From: Allolobophora icterica
Taxonomy: Eukaryota > Annelida > Clitellata > Crassiclitellata > Lumbricidae
Direction of reading: 5' to 3'
DNA length: 64,000 nt
Assembly: GCA_963556255.1 (NCBI GenBank)
Contig: OY744617.1
Span: 29,472,985 to 29,536,984, forward strand
The notes beneath the pieces were generated by a model. It searched no databases, was not told the origin of the DNA, and was given only the letters and a program-made list of their open reading frames with translations. A program made the position numbers and the translations under genes. Shown piece after piece: positions 45,253 through 59,300 of this stretch (its first letter is position 1; every line of letters starts with the position of its first letter).

Positions 45253-48200
45253 TCAGAACCACATGAGTTTGAGCAGGAGCGCCTTGAGCAAGCGAGCCTC
45301 GTAGGTGACTGTGTTTTGACCTGGATGCATCTTCTGTGGCTCCAGAGGAGGCTCAATCTGAGCAATGACGCTTCGGCCATACGCTACAAACAGGTAAAGT
45401 AAGGTAACTGATTAATCATTTATTACTATATCCCTAATTAAATCATTATTACATTCAATCAATAAATTAATAAGTGAGAAGTGAGTGATTGAGCGTGAGT
45501 GAGTTGTTCAATCAATCAATCAATCAATCAATCATTCATTCATCACTACATTCCCATTGAAATTTTTATTACATTCAATCAATTCAATTAATCAATACGT
45601 GATTAAGTGAGTGAGGAGTGAGTGACTGTGTGAATAAGTTGTTCAATCAATCAATCAATCAATCAATCAGTCAGTCATTCATATTATTCCTAATGCAATC
45701 ACTACTAAGCTATACATTGGCCTGAACGATCACATGTATATTGTGAGGATCTATTGCAAGTCAAAAACGTAATACAGAAATGGGTTTCCTGCTTAAGTAA
45801 ATCATTCATTTTAGTTTCTCCCTCATTCGAAATATCCAAATAAAAAAATGGCCCCTGGGAGGCAAATTTCCCGGACTTAAAGGACATTTAATTCATCCCA
45901 GTTGCACAACCACCGCTTTATGCATCGTCATTTGACACCAGCACAATAGAAGTTACCAATTAAAACTCAAACAAATACATGTATACTAAATGTACAAAAT
46001 GCATGTCAATAAATAGTTAATACATCCCAATTTACAAACATACATGTATCATAATCTGCACTACACAAATACCCATAACACACGAACTGCTTAGTACCCG
46101 TAAAAGACGAAACTCTAAAACAAAACATAACATGAACTTCAAGAGCCACGTAAATAATACAATACAATAAAATACAATAAACTGCATTTAATATTGCTAT
46201 CTTCCAAAGTTCATGAGAGCACAAGACCATACGAGAGAACACTCATAGCACAGATCAATTGCGAGTGAAGGACTTGCTCAAGGTCCTTACACTGTGGAGG
46301 CTCAACCCACACTCTCCACATTAAAGGCCGAGTATTCCATTTTTAAGGCAACCACGCTCCACTTAACTACCAATGCTCTTATGTAAAGCTTATTGTGACG
46401 TATGCAAGGCATCAGCTTACACTCGCAGTGATCCAGAAACATGAGACAGTCTTGTAGCGTGTCATCCTTCAACATGATCATGTGTTTCGCGGCATTTTCG
46501 ATGAGCGACAGGAAGCAGCGCTTGGTGTAGTACCACGTCTCCGTGCCAAGTTTCTTCTGATACGGCTCCAGACTTTTTATTACTCGAGATATGCCAAACT
46601 CGTAGTTCCCCTTGGAGCAATACAGCGTCCTAGAAAAACCAGAAATTGGAAAACAACATCTATCACATCCAGGGCCGCATTAAGACTAGTGCGGGCCCGG
46701 GTGCTGTGACTGGCAAATTTTATCAAAAAAAAATTTAATGACCTTTTTTAGGAATTTTTCATGACTTTTTTTGGGAATTCTTCTGACACAAAATTTGATG
46801 ACCTTTTCTGGGGAATTTTTGATGACTAATTTTGCATCACCTTTTTTGGGAATTTGTTTTTACATAAATTTTTTTTATGTACTTCCGAAAATGCGGCCCC
46901 AAAATCTGCGGGCCCGGATGCTGCAGCACCCTTAGCACCCCCCTTAATGCGGGCCTGATCACATCTAATCAAATGCCTGTAATACTGAAATTTATCCATT
47001 TTATAGGAAAACAGGTTCTCACTAAGTTTTTATTAGGTACATTTCCATTATCATTATGTGTCTGGACCGTAATCATAATAATAATTGAAAAATCAAAATT
47101 TCTAGCGCGCTACTCTAAAGCACTACACAGGCGAAAGCTTATTCATGGGTAATGCATCATGTCCAGAGATGTATTAACTTTACTAAAGGATGTTAAATAA
47201 CTTCCGGTGGATGAAAATTTATTAAGCGTAATAGAAATAGTAAACGGCAGAGTAAATAATTATTACTTAAATATTTACAGGTAAAACAGGCCAATAAATC
47301 CACAAACCTGAAACGCGTGAAATGAAACAGACTATGGCATTTTTAAAGAATTCCTCATCAACACCCTAAATATAGAATGGTCAATCTTTCACAATACACC
47401 AGTATATGAAAAATACAATATGTATTTTATTATAAATATGATATGAAAAATACCATATGCATTTTATTATATATATGAATTTTTTTTATTTATTATGCCA
47501 TAATACTTAGAAAACCAACTAATCGTTACCCAATGACTAAGTTGACGATGCAGAGATGAAACATTTTCTTGTCTGGTTGTTCGTAGGCAACGTGTTCTTC
47601 CTCCTTCTCAATTTTTCTCATAAGAACCTCAGCCTAAATTTAAGAGGAAATCAAACCAGCAACACATAAGAATTCTAGCAAATGTAGTAAAGATTATCTT
47701 TGCCAGCTTGCCAAACTGCCTAACATCCTGTGACACGAGCCTCACTTTGCCTTTTTCACAAATGCTTGAAGACCATCTTGTTCGATTGTGGTTTCATTGT
47801 GTTAGGTTAAGAGCGCCTCTGACGAGTCTCTCAGGAAGTGGTACTACCGGTATATAAATTTCCAATTACCACTTACCATTGCTATTACGATTAAAAAAAT
47901 TTTTAACGGACACAGAAATGAGAATCTCAGGCATGTTTAGTCAGTCACCAGGCTAAATGCAGTTACCGGTAGATATCAAGATGTTCGAAAGTCAGCAAGA
48001 CATGGCGAGTTTTAAGGCGTTTCTTGAAGGACGAAAAAGATTTCAATCTTCAGATAAGCATTGGTAGTCGATTCTGGAAACACAAGTTCAGCAGAACTCT
48101 CAAGGGTTCTCATGCATTCCGAGCTGCTGCCCCAAGAAATGGAAATTCTTTAGGGTAGCAGCATAGAATGCATGAGAGACCATAACAGTTCTACTGAACT

Positions 48201-51038
48201 TCTGCCTTTACCAGAAATTTGCAACATTGTGTTGCACAATTTCCATTCACATTTTCTTATCAGTTTTCACTGTTGTCAGAAAAGTGGAGGGTACGAACTT
48301 ATTCTCCCCTTTCCCTTGCACGTAATAATTAGCGAACAAGAAGAAAAATCAATGCAGAATGAGAGGCGTTTGCTTATTCACTGTGCAAAAGTGGAGGCCA
48401 TAGTTTTCCTAGTCCAAAAATTGGAAGTACTGGTATCTAGTACACCTTGAAAATTATTCCTCTGGTACTCAGAATTCATACCAGCAGATATTACACTCAA
48501 TCGGCCAACACTTTGATACTTTGATATCTTGTTGTGTCCGAACCGTGTTGGGCAATCAGGCATTCCTAGTGCCAAAATTTTGAATGCACTTCTCAGATCT
48601 GTGTGTTTATTCAGTTCAAATCCAGACTCAAGACTTGTCAGTTCCAACTTGCTTACCAACTCGCTTTGCTTTTAAAGCAGATTTAAAAGCGGCCAAAAGC
48701 TACCTCTTCGTTCTGACTCGTCATGATGTAGGATACGCACAGATTGGCCAGAACAATTGCACTGATATCAAGAATCTAAAACAATTCAAATATATGTCAA
48801 AACTAAGTTTGCTCATTTTCTATTCATTGCTCAATACATCAGAGGAAAGTTGTGTAAGTGTGTTTGTATTTCCCATGAACGCTTTAATGACGAGAGTATA
48901 CTAAAAGCGACTGGGAAACCAATGCAGCTTGTCGTTGAAGTGCTAATGAATGATGCTTTAATATTCATTCGTTCATCAAGCCATCCATTCACTCAAACAT
49001 TCACTCAATGACTCTCTGAATCCTCATTCCTCACTCACTCGCTCGCTCGCTCCCTGCCTTCACTCACTCATTCACTCACAAAAGTAATGCAGTGATAATA
49101 TGAGAACACGAAATCACAGTGCTGATGTTAATCAAATAACTCAACATAAAACATGTACACAATTTCTATTCACTCCAGTGTACAGCAATTCTACATTAAC
49201 TAATACTTCTGCTTTTATAAAATCAATCTTAATTTTCTCCAAACAATGGTTTCACAAAAACAAAACACAAAAAAATAAGAATAAAATGCTAGTGACCAGT
49301 ATCCAGAATCTTGCACAAGATTCTACTTCACGACAAGAATGTAAATTGACAAAATTAAATTATTAAATTTCACATGGAAATGCTCTCTCATTCTACTTGC
49401 ATTGTCGTAGTTCTTTTTGACGAGTGGTTCGTAGAATCCGATCGCATCTTTGTACTTGTTCTCCTGCATGAACAGAACGTGAGCGACGTTCAGTTTCCAC
49501 GCATCGTGGTCGTTGCCGAACTCGACAGACTGACGAAAGATCTTCTCGACCTGCGGATAATTCTCCCGATCCCAGTAGATCTTCGCTTGGTGCATCAGGA
49601 CCGGAATATACCTAAAACGTTACATCCAGAAATTGAACTGAAGAGAAACGAGAAACACACATTTAAGATTTCTTGATGATGTTGAGATTGTACTGCAGGT
49701 TAGAAGAACAGTCTTCATTCATGTTTTCATGTAAATCTATATAAATAAAGCCAGCTTTCTGTGTGTCTGTGTGTGTGTGTGTCTGTCTGTCTGTCTGTCT
49801 GTTTGACCGGGCTTAACTTCTACAATTTTGCACCTTTTCACTCGAAACCTTCACTAATGTGTCGGCCTCGGCTTCGGACACCCAGTGGAGGGGTTCGCGT
49901 CCTCCGTTTTCAACCCTACCATGGTGAAAATGCCCCAAAACGCTACCCACCCGACCGTCCATAACGCGCAAGCTCGCCTATTCCACTGCCAAGCGGTTCT
50001 ATTTATGGCGCCGGTATTCCCCAACGTCATTAATAATCCGCTTAACGACACCGCGGTTCTATTTATGGCGCCGGTATTCCCCAACGTCACTAATAATGCG
50101 CGTAAGTTGTTTACTTTCGCACAAAATATAATGACGATCGATTCGAAGTATATTCATCGTTTTACAGCAAAATTTTAACACATGTATGTTCAAAGACAAA
50201 GATCTAAATTATTTACAGTATATCAAACAACCAGTCTGCTCTACTAAGGGCGAGGCCGACTACAGACCGGCAGTGAGGGCTAGATTTCTGGCGTTTTCTT
50301 TAACACGCCAACGCCCGGTTCACCCTCTTCGACTGCGAAGCAGTCAGTCCACGCAGTCTCCCCCACAGGTCGCCAGACGCCACAAGGGCCTCCAAGACTG
50401 CGAAGCAGTCGCCGCCAGAGGGCGACTGCGAAGCAGTCACTTCACGGCAGAGGTCGCTAGACGCCAGAAGGCGCATACAAGACTGCGAAGCAGTCTCCGC
50501 TGTACGCCAGAAGGCGTCTACAAGACTGCGAAGAAGTCTCCCCCACAGGTCGCCAGACGCCACAAGGGCCTCCAAGACTGCGAAGCAGTCGCCGCCAGAG
50601 GGCGACTGCGCAGCAGTCACTCCACGGCAGAGGTCGCTAGACGCCAGAAGGCGTTTACAAGACCGCGAAGCAGTCTCCGCCAGAGGTCGCCAGACGCCAC
50701 AAGGGCCTCCAAGACTGTGAAGCAGTCGCCGCCAGAGGTCGACTGCGAAGCAGTCACTCCACGGCAGAGGTCGCTAGACGCCAGAAGGCGTCTACAAGAC
50801 TGCGAAGCAGTCTCCGCCAGACGTCGCCAGATGCCACAAGGGCATCCAAGACTGCGAAGCAGTCGCCGCCAGAGGGCGACTGCGAAGCAGTCACTCCACG
50901 GCAGAGGTCGCTAGATGCCAGAAGGCGTCTACAAGACTTTCGAAGCAGTCTCCGCCACAGGTCGCCAGACGCCACAAGGGCCTCCAAGACTGCCAAGCAG
51001 TCGCCGCCAGAGGTCGACTGCCAAGATTGCCAAGCAGT

Positions 51039-51090
<52 letters not shown>

Positions 51091-54000
51091 GGTGGTGGTG
51101 GTGGTGGTGGTGGTGGTGGTGGTGGTGGTGGTGGTGTGAAACTTATAACCCCGGGCAACGCCGGGTAATCCAGCTAGTATTATATAACACCGGTGTGTAT
51201 GCTTATGTTCGTCTGGCCATTCATGTAACACTTTAGGCAGTGTTTAATCTAGTCCTCCTCTTCTGGGAGGGGAAACAAGGTCTCTGGGGGACCAACCAAT
51301 TTTTTATCATTTCGTCCATCTTACTCTCTGAAAAACGTTGATGACCTTTTTTTAGGAATTTGTCTCTCACCTCTCGGGAGAAAAACCATGTATCCTGGGG
51401 GAAGAATTTCCCTCCCCAAAAGGTCTCTGCGTGATAATATTGCTGGCCTCTGGGGGAAACACAAATCCTGGGGGGAGATTTCCCCCCAAAGACGTCTAGA
51501 TTAAACACTGACTTTAGGGACCATAGAATGTCATTTCAGCATGCAGGAGTCTTAGTCCGTTAACAACAAGAAGGATTAATTTCCCGGTAGCTTTTAGTAC
51601 ACTCTCGTCTGTAAAGGACTAACAGCCTTAAGCTGATCAACTCATCTCACGTCTTAACAGCTTCACATTATTATTATTATTATAATTTCTGCATCTATTA
51701 AGTGCCACTATCTAACGGACAAGCATCAGTCGATGGCACTGAGCAATTGTGAGTGAAGGACCTGCTCAAGGCACCTGCACAGTAAATGTTTCAGAGGAGG
51801 CTAAAATCTGTACTCTAAGCACTACAAGATGAGCACTCTATCCAATCAGCTACCGTACCACTCACGAGTAACATGTACCTGGTTAGCACATCAAATGATA
51901 CAAAACAGAACCATATATGCTCATACTGTACTGGAATGATGCTTAAAAGTTATTAGTGTAAAATAACTGCGGTGAAAACTGACTTTTCGAGTGTTTCGTC
52001 ATATTCATGAATGGCATTTTTAGCAGCTTCATCATCATGATTCTTACGACTTTCTTGCACCTAAAACGGAAAGAAAATCCTTTGAAAACTCATTGCAATG
52101 ATGTTTGAGATTTAATCTACAGAGAAACTAACAAGAAGCGCTCTACAACAGTCATATAACCTGTAAGGATTGGCAGTTTAGCTATACAAATGCTGCTGTG
52201 AGGGACAAGTTAGCCAATTCTGGGACATGGCAACCAGTTAATTAGAGCGTTTACCTTGTAACGCGGACAGTACGGGTTCGAGCCTCCTCTGAGAAAGGCT
52301 ACTGTTAGGGACCTTGAGCAAGTCCTTTACTTACAAATTTTGCTTAGCACCATTGATTAATTCTTGATCAGTAGATAGTAGGGCTTAATAAATGTAAAAT
52401 AATAACAATAATGTTGTAATGTTCATGCATCAGCTGTAAAAATACGTTAAACCCAGGACAAAACCTTGATGCACTTCTGTCAAGACAGAAATTTCACAAT
52501 CAGCATATGCACTACTTTATCCAAAGCTCATCAGAAATCTTCTGAATTTTCTGGAAGTGCTATACAAACGTGTGGCTACGAATATGACTACCAATACTAC
52601 AGTTTTTATCATAGTGAGTGCTATAATGACCAATGTCATTTCACACCTGGTAGCTTTTGTGCCACAGTGATGGACTAATGGTTAGGATCAGGGTGATGGA
52701 TTAAAATGGAAGGAAACAAGATGACATACAAGATGATAAGATGTTCATCCGTTGCTCGGTCTCTTTTTCTTCCCTCAAGAAATGCTCAAAGCTCACCATT
52801 TCTCATTGGCTTTTAAGCACCTGGATAACTAGCAGCTCTTCACCTGGCGACTGACTAACCATATCTCAGATTTGCATTTCTGTGTGACTTTGCGCGTGTT
52901 AAAATTTTTCGTAAAAACAATAATAACAAGCAGATGGTATTATTATTACTAGTAACATATGGATAACACAATTTAGGCAACATGTGGTGCTAAGGAAGAA
53001 ATTAACTCTCTTAAATGAACTGTATATCGCTTTCAAAATGTTCGTTATCATAATGATTGACACTCAAAACTCTAGTTCTTAATAAAACCCATTATAAATT
53101 AATCAGCATATATTCCAACAGATAACTTATCTCTGTCCTACACCTGATGATTTTGGAGCTGCAGAAGTGTACTGATAAAGGGATAAAATTCAGTGAAGTA
53201 TCCTCACCGTTTTTGTGTGTTTGCGGAGAGTTTTTGTCAAGTCTGCCGCCAAAGCATCGAGCCGTTTGTATGCTTCCTCTGGTGATGTCTGACGCATGAT
53301 CATGGCTTCCAGAAACTTGAAGAGATACTATAATGAAAAGTAAATAAATTAAAAGCTGTGTGCAGCAAAGATTTTAGAGCTTTCTTAAAGCAAACATGTT
53401 TAGATCAGTCAGTACGCTGTGATTTTGTGAGGTACATAAAAGGCATTATATTAGGGGTCCACCAGAAAGACATTTTCCACCGAGTACCGAATCCGAATAC
53501 CGGTCCGCAAAGGTTCACCAGTCACTCTATCACAGAGTAAAGCAGGGAGGCGACCTGACCGACGTCTCTCACGAGCGTAGACTCGGATCCGACCTGGGCT
53601 GGTGAACCAAAGTCCTCCGTGCCCACCTTCACGCGGTGCGGACTGTTGGTACCCTTCCTCCTTTGGAAGGGGAACGAACGGGCACGGCAGGCAAAACCAG
53701 GGGAAGGCAATGGCAAACCACCCCTGTTAATATGCCAAGAAAATCGTCATGCGACACTCCAAACCACGCCGATGGTCGCTGATGGTTGGACTCCCAGGCC
53801 GGAGCGCTGATGGGACTCCCAGGCCGACACGCGACTCAAGGGCTACTAGTACTGGGGAAGTAGCAAGACGGCAATGGAGACGGTGTTTCGTGGCGATCGC
53901 TAGGGCTCCTAGAGCCGACAGCACAAACAAAACAAAACCGAATCCGAGTATTTGGATGTACTATTTGGCGGATCCGGAAACGAACCGGGTAGCATTTGTT

Positions 54001-56248
54001 CCATATGCAAAGCTTCACATTTTCATGTAATAAAAAATTATCGAAATAAATTTGTGTACTTATAATAAGTGACTGATACATTTTTAATTTTAGTCATTCT
54101 TGTGCAGTTGTGAAGTTTTCTAAAATTGCATTAAATTCAATAAACTGACATAATTTCAAGAAAATGGAATTCAATTCAATGGATGTGTAATTATTTTAAG
54201 GCTGAACATTTATAATTTTATATACGTAAGTTTACTGAATAAGTTTTCAAAAAAAAACTTTTTTTCAAAAGAAAACTTTTTTGCAACTATTTGCGTCTAC
54301 AGTATTTGCCGAGGCGAATAGTTCCGGAAACTGGATTTCCGGCCGAGGCAAATGTCCGAGGCGATTTCCGGTGGACCCCTACATTATATTAAGTATCTTG
54401 ATATGTATCTACACACAAAAAGTAAACACTATAAACATATACGTAGATATAAGGTAAGATAAAATAAGAACATTTATTTGTACCTATCACCGCCAAATGG
54501 CTGGCGTCAGAACTGATGATGATGAAAGATAAGGTACTATTTTACACCTCTATTATTGACTCCCCTCAGAAACAAAAATTTAAGAAACTTATCAGCACTA
54601 GACCTACTTGCACTGGTATCTTAAACATTGCCAAACCCCTCTTAATACAGAAATAAACAAAAAAGTAAACCACACTCAGCTTTACAACTTCGAATTTTGC
54701 AAAAACTTCAAAACAAAACTACTTGAAGGGTGATCACAAAGAATATTTCAAAGCCAGATTAAATCACACTTAGCAGTAAAATCAAATACATAATTGACCA
54801 TAATTACACTTAAATGCACCATATTTAAAACAAAATTTAAACAATGCAGCATAAAGCAAGTTAACATTGATCCACTTGTATATATTCAACCACTAACTTC
54901 CGTGAGGTACTCGCCATGCAGATGTGGATTCTCGGCCAAAACATCAGCAGCCATATCATCATACTAAAACAAGTTCATAAACAGAATATTCTACATGCTT
55001 CATTTCCTTTAGTTCTCAGCATTACAGCAAATTACATCTCATATATGACCAAACACCAGATACAACAACCTCTTGTTTCTCGCTAATAGACTACAGTGCT
55101 CACTGCTTGCCATGTAATGCAGAGGGTACGGATTAGAGCTCTCTGAGACGGTTATTGTGAAAGGACCTTGAGCAAGTCCTTCATTCATAATTGCTCAGTG
55201 CCATCAATTTATCAAATCAAATCAAATCAAATCCGTTTATTAGGAACAACAATCAATTTGTATCCATACTATAAAACAGTCAGTCACAACTGTTGTCTGG
55301 TTGAGCTCATAATTTATGATCATAATTTATGAATAATTTATAAATTAAATAATTTATACTTAGATAGAGGTGCATAATAAATGCTAAATAATAATAACAC
55401 TAATTCTTACAAAGATGCTTACTTATCAGTAGACTTTAGGCTAGCACACAATATTCAGTTTCAAAGGATGTAATAGTACTAAAAATATTACACAAAGTGA
55501 AATGTCTGTTTAAAATAATCTTACACACCAAAATAGATGCGTGAGCATCATTTGGTTGACCTTGAGCTACTATTTAATACCAAATTGATTATAATGTAAT
55601 GCTTCAGTACCGAGTGATGTTACATGACCTGTATTTTGCTACCAACCTCATATTTTATGTACAGCAATAGCAGATTAGCAAACGTCTCTGGAGGGAAGGA
55701 GTCTTGTTGGAGGAGATATTGAAGTTTCTGGAACCCCTCTGTTGGATTGGTCTCCATGTTAATGAGGGCATTGTTATGCAGGGTCACTGGGTCCAGTTCT
55801 TCCTCTGACCTTGGCGGCATGTCCGTCAGGGCGACTCGAGCAAGGTCATCTGAAAGAATTTAATTTAATAAAACACAGAAGATAAGTCTACGATATACGT
55901 CTATACCTTGGAGAGCCAGGCACTCCCAAGTCAATTTAGATGTATTTAATCTTCATTCATTCATTCATCCATTCATTCATTCATTCATTTGTTCATTCGT
56001 AGCATTTATATAGCGCTTCTCCAAGATAATTATTCAGAGGTGCTCGATTATTATTCATTTAATAATAATAATAATTATTACTTTTTTTACTTTATAATAA
56101 CCGAGGTATACAGGATCCCTCAGGGACTTGAATATTAACTAGTACAGCAAAATTAATAGTCCAGAATACCCTACTCATCTAATTCCTGTCTATTATTATT
56201 ATTATTACATGTATTATTATTATTATTATTATTATATTATTATTACAT

Positions 56249-56308
<60 letters not shown>

Positions 56309-59300
56309 GATTATTACAAGTATTATTATTTTTAGGACTTGTTTTCAGCCGATACAATTCTAAGATTCATTCATCATCATATTGATTTGTATTATTGATC
56401 CTATACTGGTTGACACACCGCAACCGTGTACAATAGAACAGATTGAACAGTAGCCTGGAGAAAAGAATAATAAAAATGTAAGAAATAACCTATAGAATAG
56501 CTATTCAAATGTAGTAGATGGCTTACAGTGTTTCAGCTGAAACTCGATGGCTGCCTGAAGATTGAAAGCCTCGATCAGAGCGGACTCGTGAAGCGTCAAA
56601 GTGTTGCCTACGCTACGCACATCAATGCCCTCTGTATTCATTCCTACAGCCAACTCTGAAAGAAACAACATATTATAAGCAGTACACCTCAACAATAAAC
56701 GCCACAACAATAAAGAAGCCTCTGATGTTATTTATTTGGTAAAAAATCACACCACAACTTTCCTTGTTACCATTTATCAAGCACCACCACATAATGGTCA
56801 AGCATCAATCGATCGAGCTGAGCAACAGTGAGTGAAAGACTTGCTCAAGATCCCTACACAGTAACCATCTCAGAGCAGGAGGCTCAAAGCTGTACTCTAA
56901 ACATTAAAGGCTGAACGCTCTAAATAATCGACTCTCCGTGCCCTGGTAGCTGAATATCTAGCTCAACCTTGCCTTCAAATCAAATGTCCTCAACATGTCT
57001 GTATTTTAATAATATGAATTATCCACAAATATAGTGATAGCACGAGAACAGAACAATGAAACAAAAAAGAACAATGAAAAAAGAATAGCATAGACTTTCC
57101 GGGTTTCTAAAAAGCTGTTTAGACAGAAAGGTTAGCATTAATCATATATCTCAGAAGATCTGAATGCCAAATACCTGAATGTTCACTGATGCCTTTGCTA
57201 ATGATGCCACTAACACAGTCGAGAGCTTGCTTGAACTGCTTCATCAGGTAGTGACACAGGGCAATGTTGTACGACAGAGCTGGCGTCTCACCGCCAACTT
57301 GCTGTGCCTGAACAAACTTCTGCAGGGCTGCTTCATGATGACCCTCCTGCAAATTATCAAGAAAGAGTAACGTAATGTAGCTAAATCTTTATATAGCTCA
57401 GTTTCTATGTTTGTATGATTCTGAATATTGGTATAGATAGCACTGTTCAACATGCTTTCAGTGGGGTGCTGAAGAACTTCTCAAAAGAATCAATTGCAAA
57501 TCATGAACTGGAATTTAAAACTCACATATTTCAGTGCAATTGGCATTATATAAATTAATTATCATTCTCGGCACTGATTGCAGTCAATATCGATTTCAAT
57601 TACTCATTATTACTATGAATTTATTAAGCGCCACTATCTAACGACCAAGCATCAATCGATGGTGCTGAGCAATTGTGAGCGAAGGACTTGCTCAAGGTCT
57701 GTAAACAGTAACTGCCTCAGGGGAGGATTGAACCCGTACTCCATGAGTTAGGCGAGCTCTCTACCAATCGGATACGATGTCATTATACTCTCAAGCAGTT
57801 TCAACTGTACATAAAAAAACAGAAGCAGAAATTCCACAAAATCAGGTAGTCCTGGCTTTAACCAATAGAATACCACCTGCAGATATGATTGTCTTTTAAG
57901 TCAGTAATACCTTGAAAAGAAGGCAGCCTAGGTTGACTAAGGTGTCTGGATCATCTGCTGGACTGTCATCTACCAGGCTCTGTAAAAAAAATCAGAACTA
58001 TACACAAAAACTATTCTAAACTCATAGTTTGTAAAATCATTAAATAAAATTAGTTAACTTCAACTATTCAACTACAGTTCTTAGTGCAAAATCGCATAAA
58101 AAATTAGATGTCTTAAGTACAACTTAACAAATGCTACAGTTGCCATGTTAATATCAATATTTTACCTGGAGAAAATTAGCATTATAACAAATTCAAAAAC
58201 TGACCAACCTTTGCTCCTGTAAAATCTTCCTGACCAAATCGAATTCCTGCTTGAAGCTTTACAATCTACAAAATCCAAAACATCAGGTAACCCCAAAACA
58301 GTATGCACGAAATAGATTAATTGCCAAGTAGATCCTTGAAGTAGACATTCCTCCATCTTGTCTACTGGGTCAGTCTCTTGCCCTTTTTTCCGGAAGCTTT
58401 CCACTCACAACTGAAAACTGAACTCTTCAAGGTATCATATCCTGGTTCTACTCCTGCACCACCCAATGACCACCATCACCACCGATTATCACCACCGTAG
58501 CACCATGCTGTGTCCTCGACTTGACCTCCCTCAGCTTCTGACCAAACAACTTACTATTGCAAACTTGATTTCATATAGCACCAGTGAATAAGCTCGTCTC
58601 CCTGACATTGCTTTTGTGTGGTGCTGAGAAATTTTAAAGATTACATTACATCCAAGGAAATTTCTATTTTTCCTTAAAGTGGGTGAGTTAATCATTTTAA
58701 AAACTTACTCATATTATAATCACTATTGGCAGAACAAACCAAACTCAAAAAAGTTTCTCCCCTTCTACATCTCCATACAAGGAAAAGGCATCAATCGACA
58801 GTACTGAACACTGAAGAGTTAGTTGTGTGGAACACTTTAACAACGAGAATGTACTAAAAGTGACTGGAGAACCAATGCAGCTCATCGTCAAAGTGTTAAC
58901 GACTCGTTTGAGGTTTATAAACCTTATAGTTGACATGAGTTAGACAAGTTAAGCTCAAACTTTTGCTGTACGCATAACATGTGAGATATCTCAGCCTCTC
59001 TTTTCCTCTTTTCCACAAACGCATAAAAACCATTTTGTCCAATCGTTGTTTTGTAGTGTTAGTTCGGGAACGCCTCTGCTGAGTCTCTCTTGAAGTGGCA
59101 CTATAAAAATTGCAATTTTTACATTACCATAGCCATCAGGTAACTTGGTCCGGAGACTCTGAACACAATTCTATCTCTCAACCATGGACATGAATCTATT
59201 CGTTTGGGTCCATCTAGCTTATTGCACACTGTTTTGCTAACTGACGTAATTCTAGTTCTTAACAACATTTAACATTTTTTCTATACTACTCTGGTTAGTT

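Larger units (their letters stand above)
49736..51177 (+). mobile_element. Non-autonomous Helitron, 1442 bp
   Basis: The 5' end is TCTATATAAATAAAGCC after an A, and the 3' end is CAGCTAG before a T, as Helitrons require. A hairpin CCCGG-GCAACG-CCGGG (51149-51165 approx) lies about 10 bp before the CTAG. There is no target duplication, as expected. From the left it holds (TGTC)n, a duplicated segment ttctatttatggcgccggta (49997, 50058), then tandem units of about 137 bp (50330-51040) full of GACTGCGAAGCAGTC hairpins, then (TTG)n and (TGG)n. There is no Rep/helicase gene. It lies in IFT70 intron 11, antisense. Confidence 0.85.

Noticed and set aside
49391..49398. GTAGAA as donor of IFT70 exon 12
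   Set aside because: It would add four bases and create a stop in exon 13; the GC donor keeps frame.
50186..50914. A 242-codon frame across the Helitron
   Set aside because: It is the translation of the hairpin repeat units, and other frames of the same array are open too.
52236..52290. Possible tRNA gene
   Set aside because: A B box is present but the cloverleaf cannot be completed and a SINE body follows; it is a tRNA-derived SINE head.
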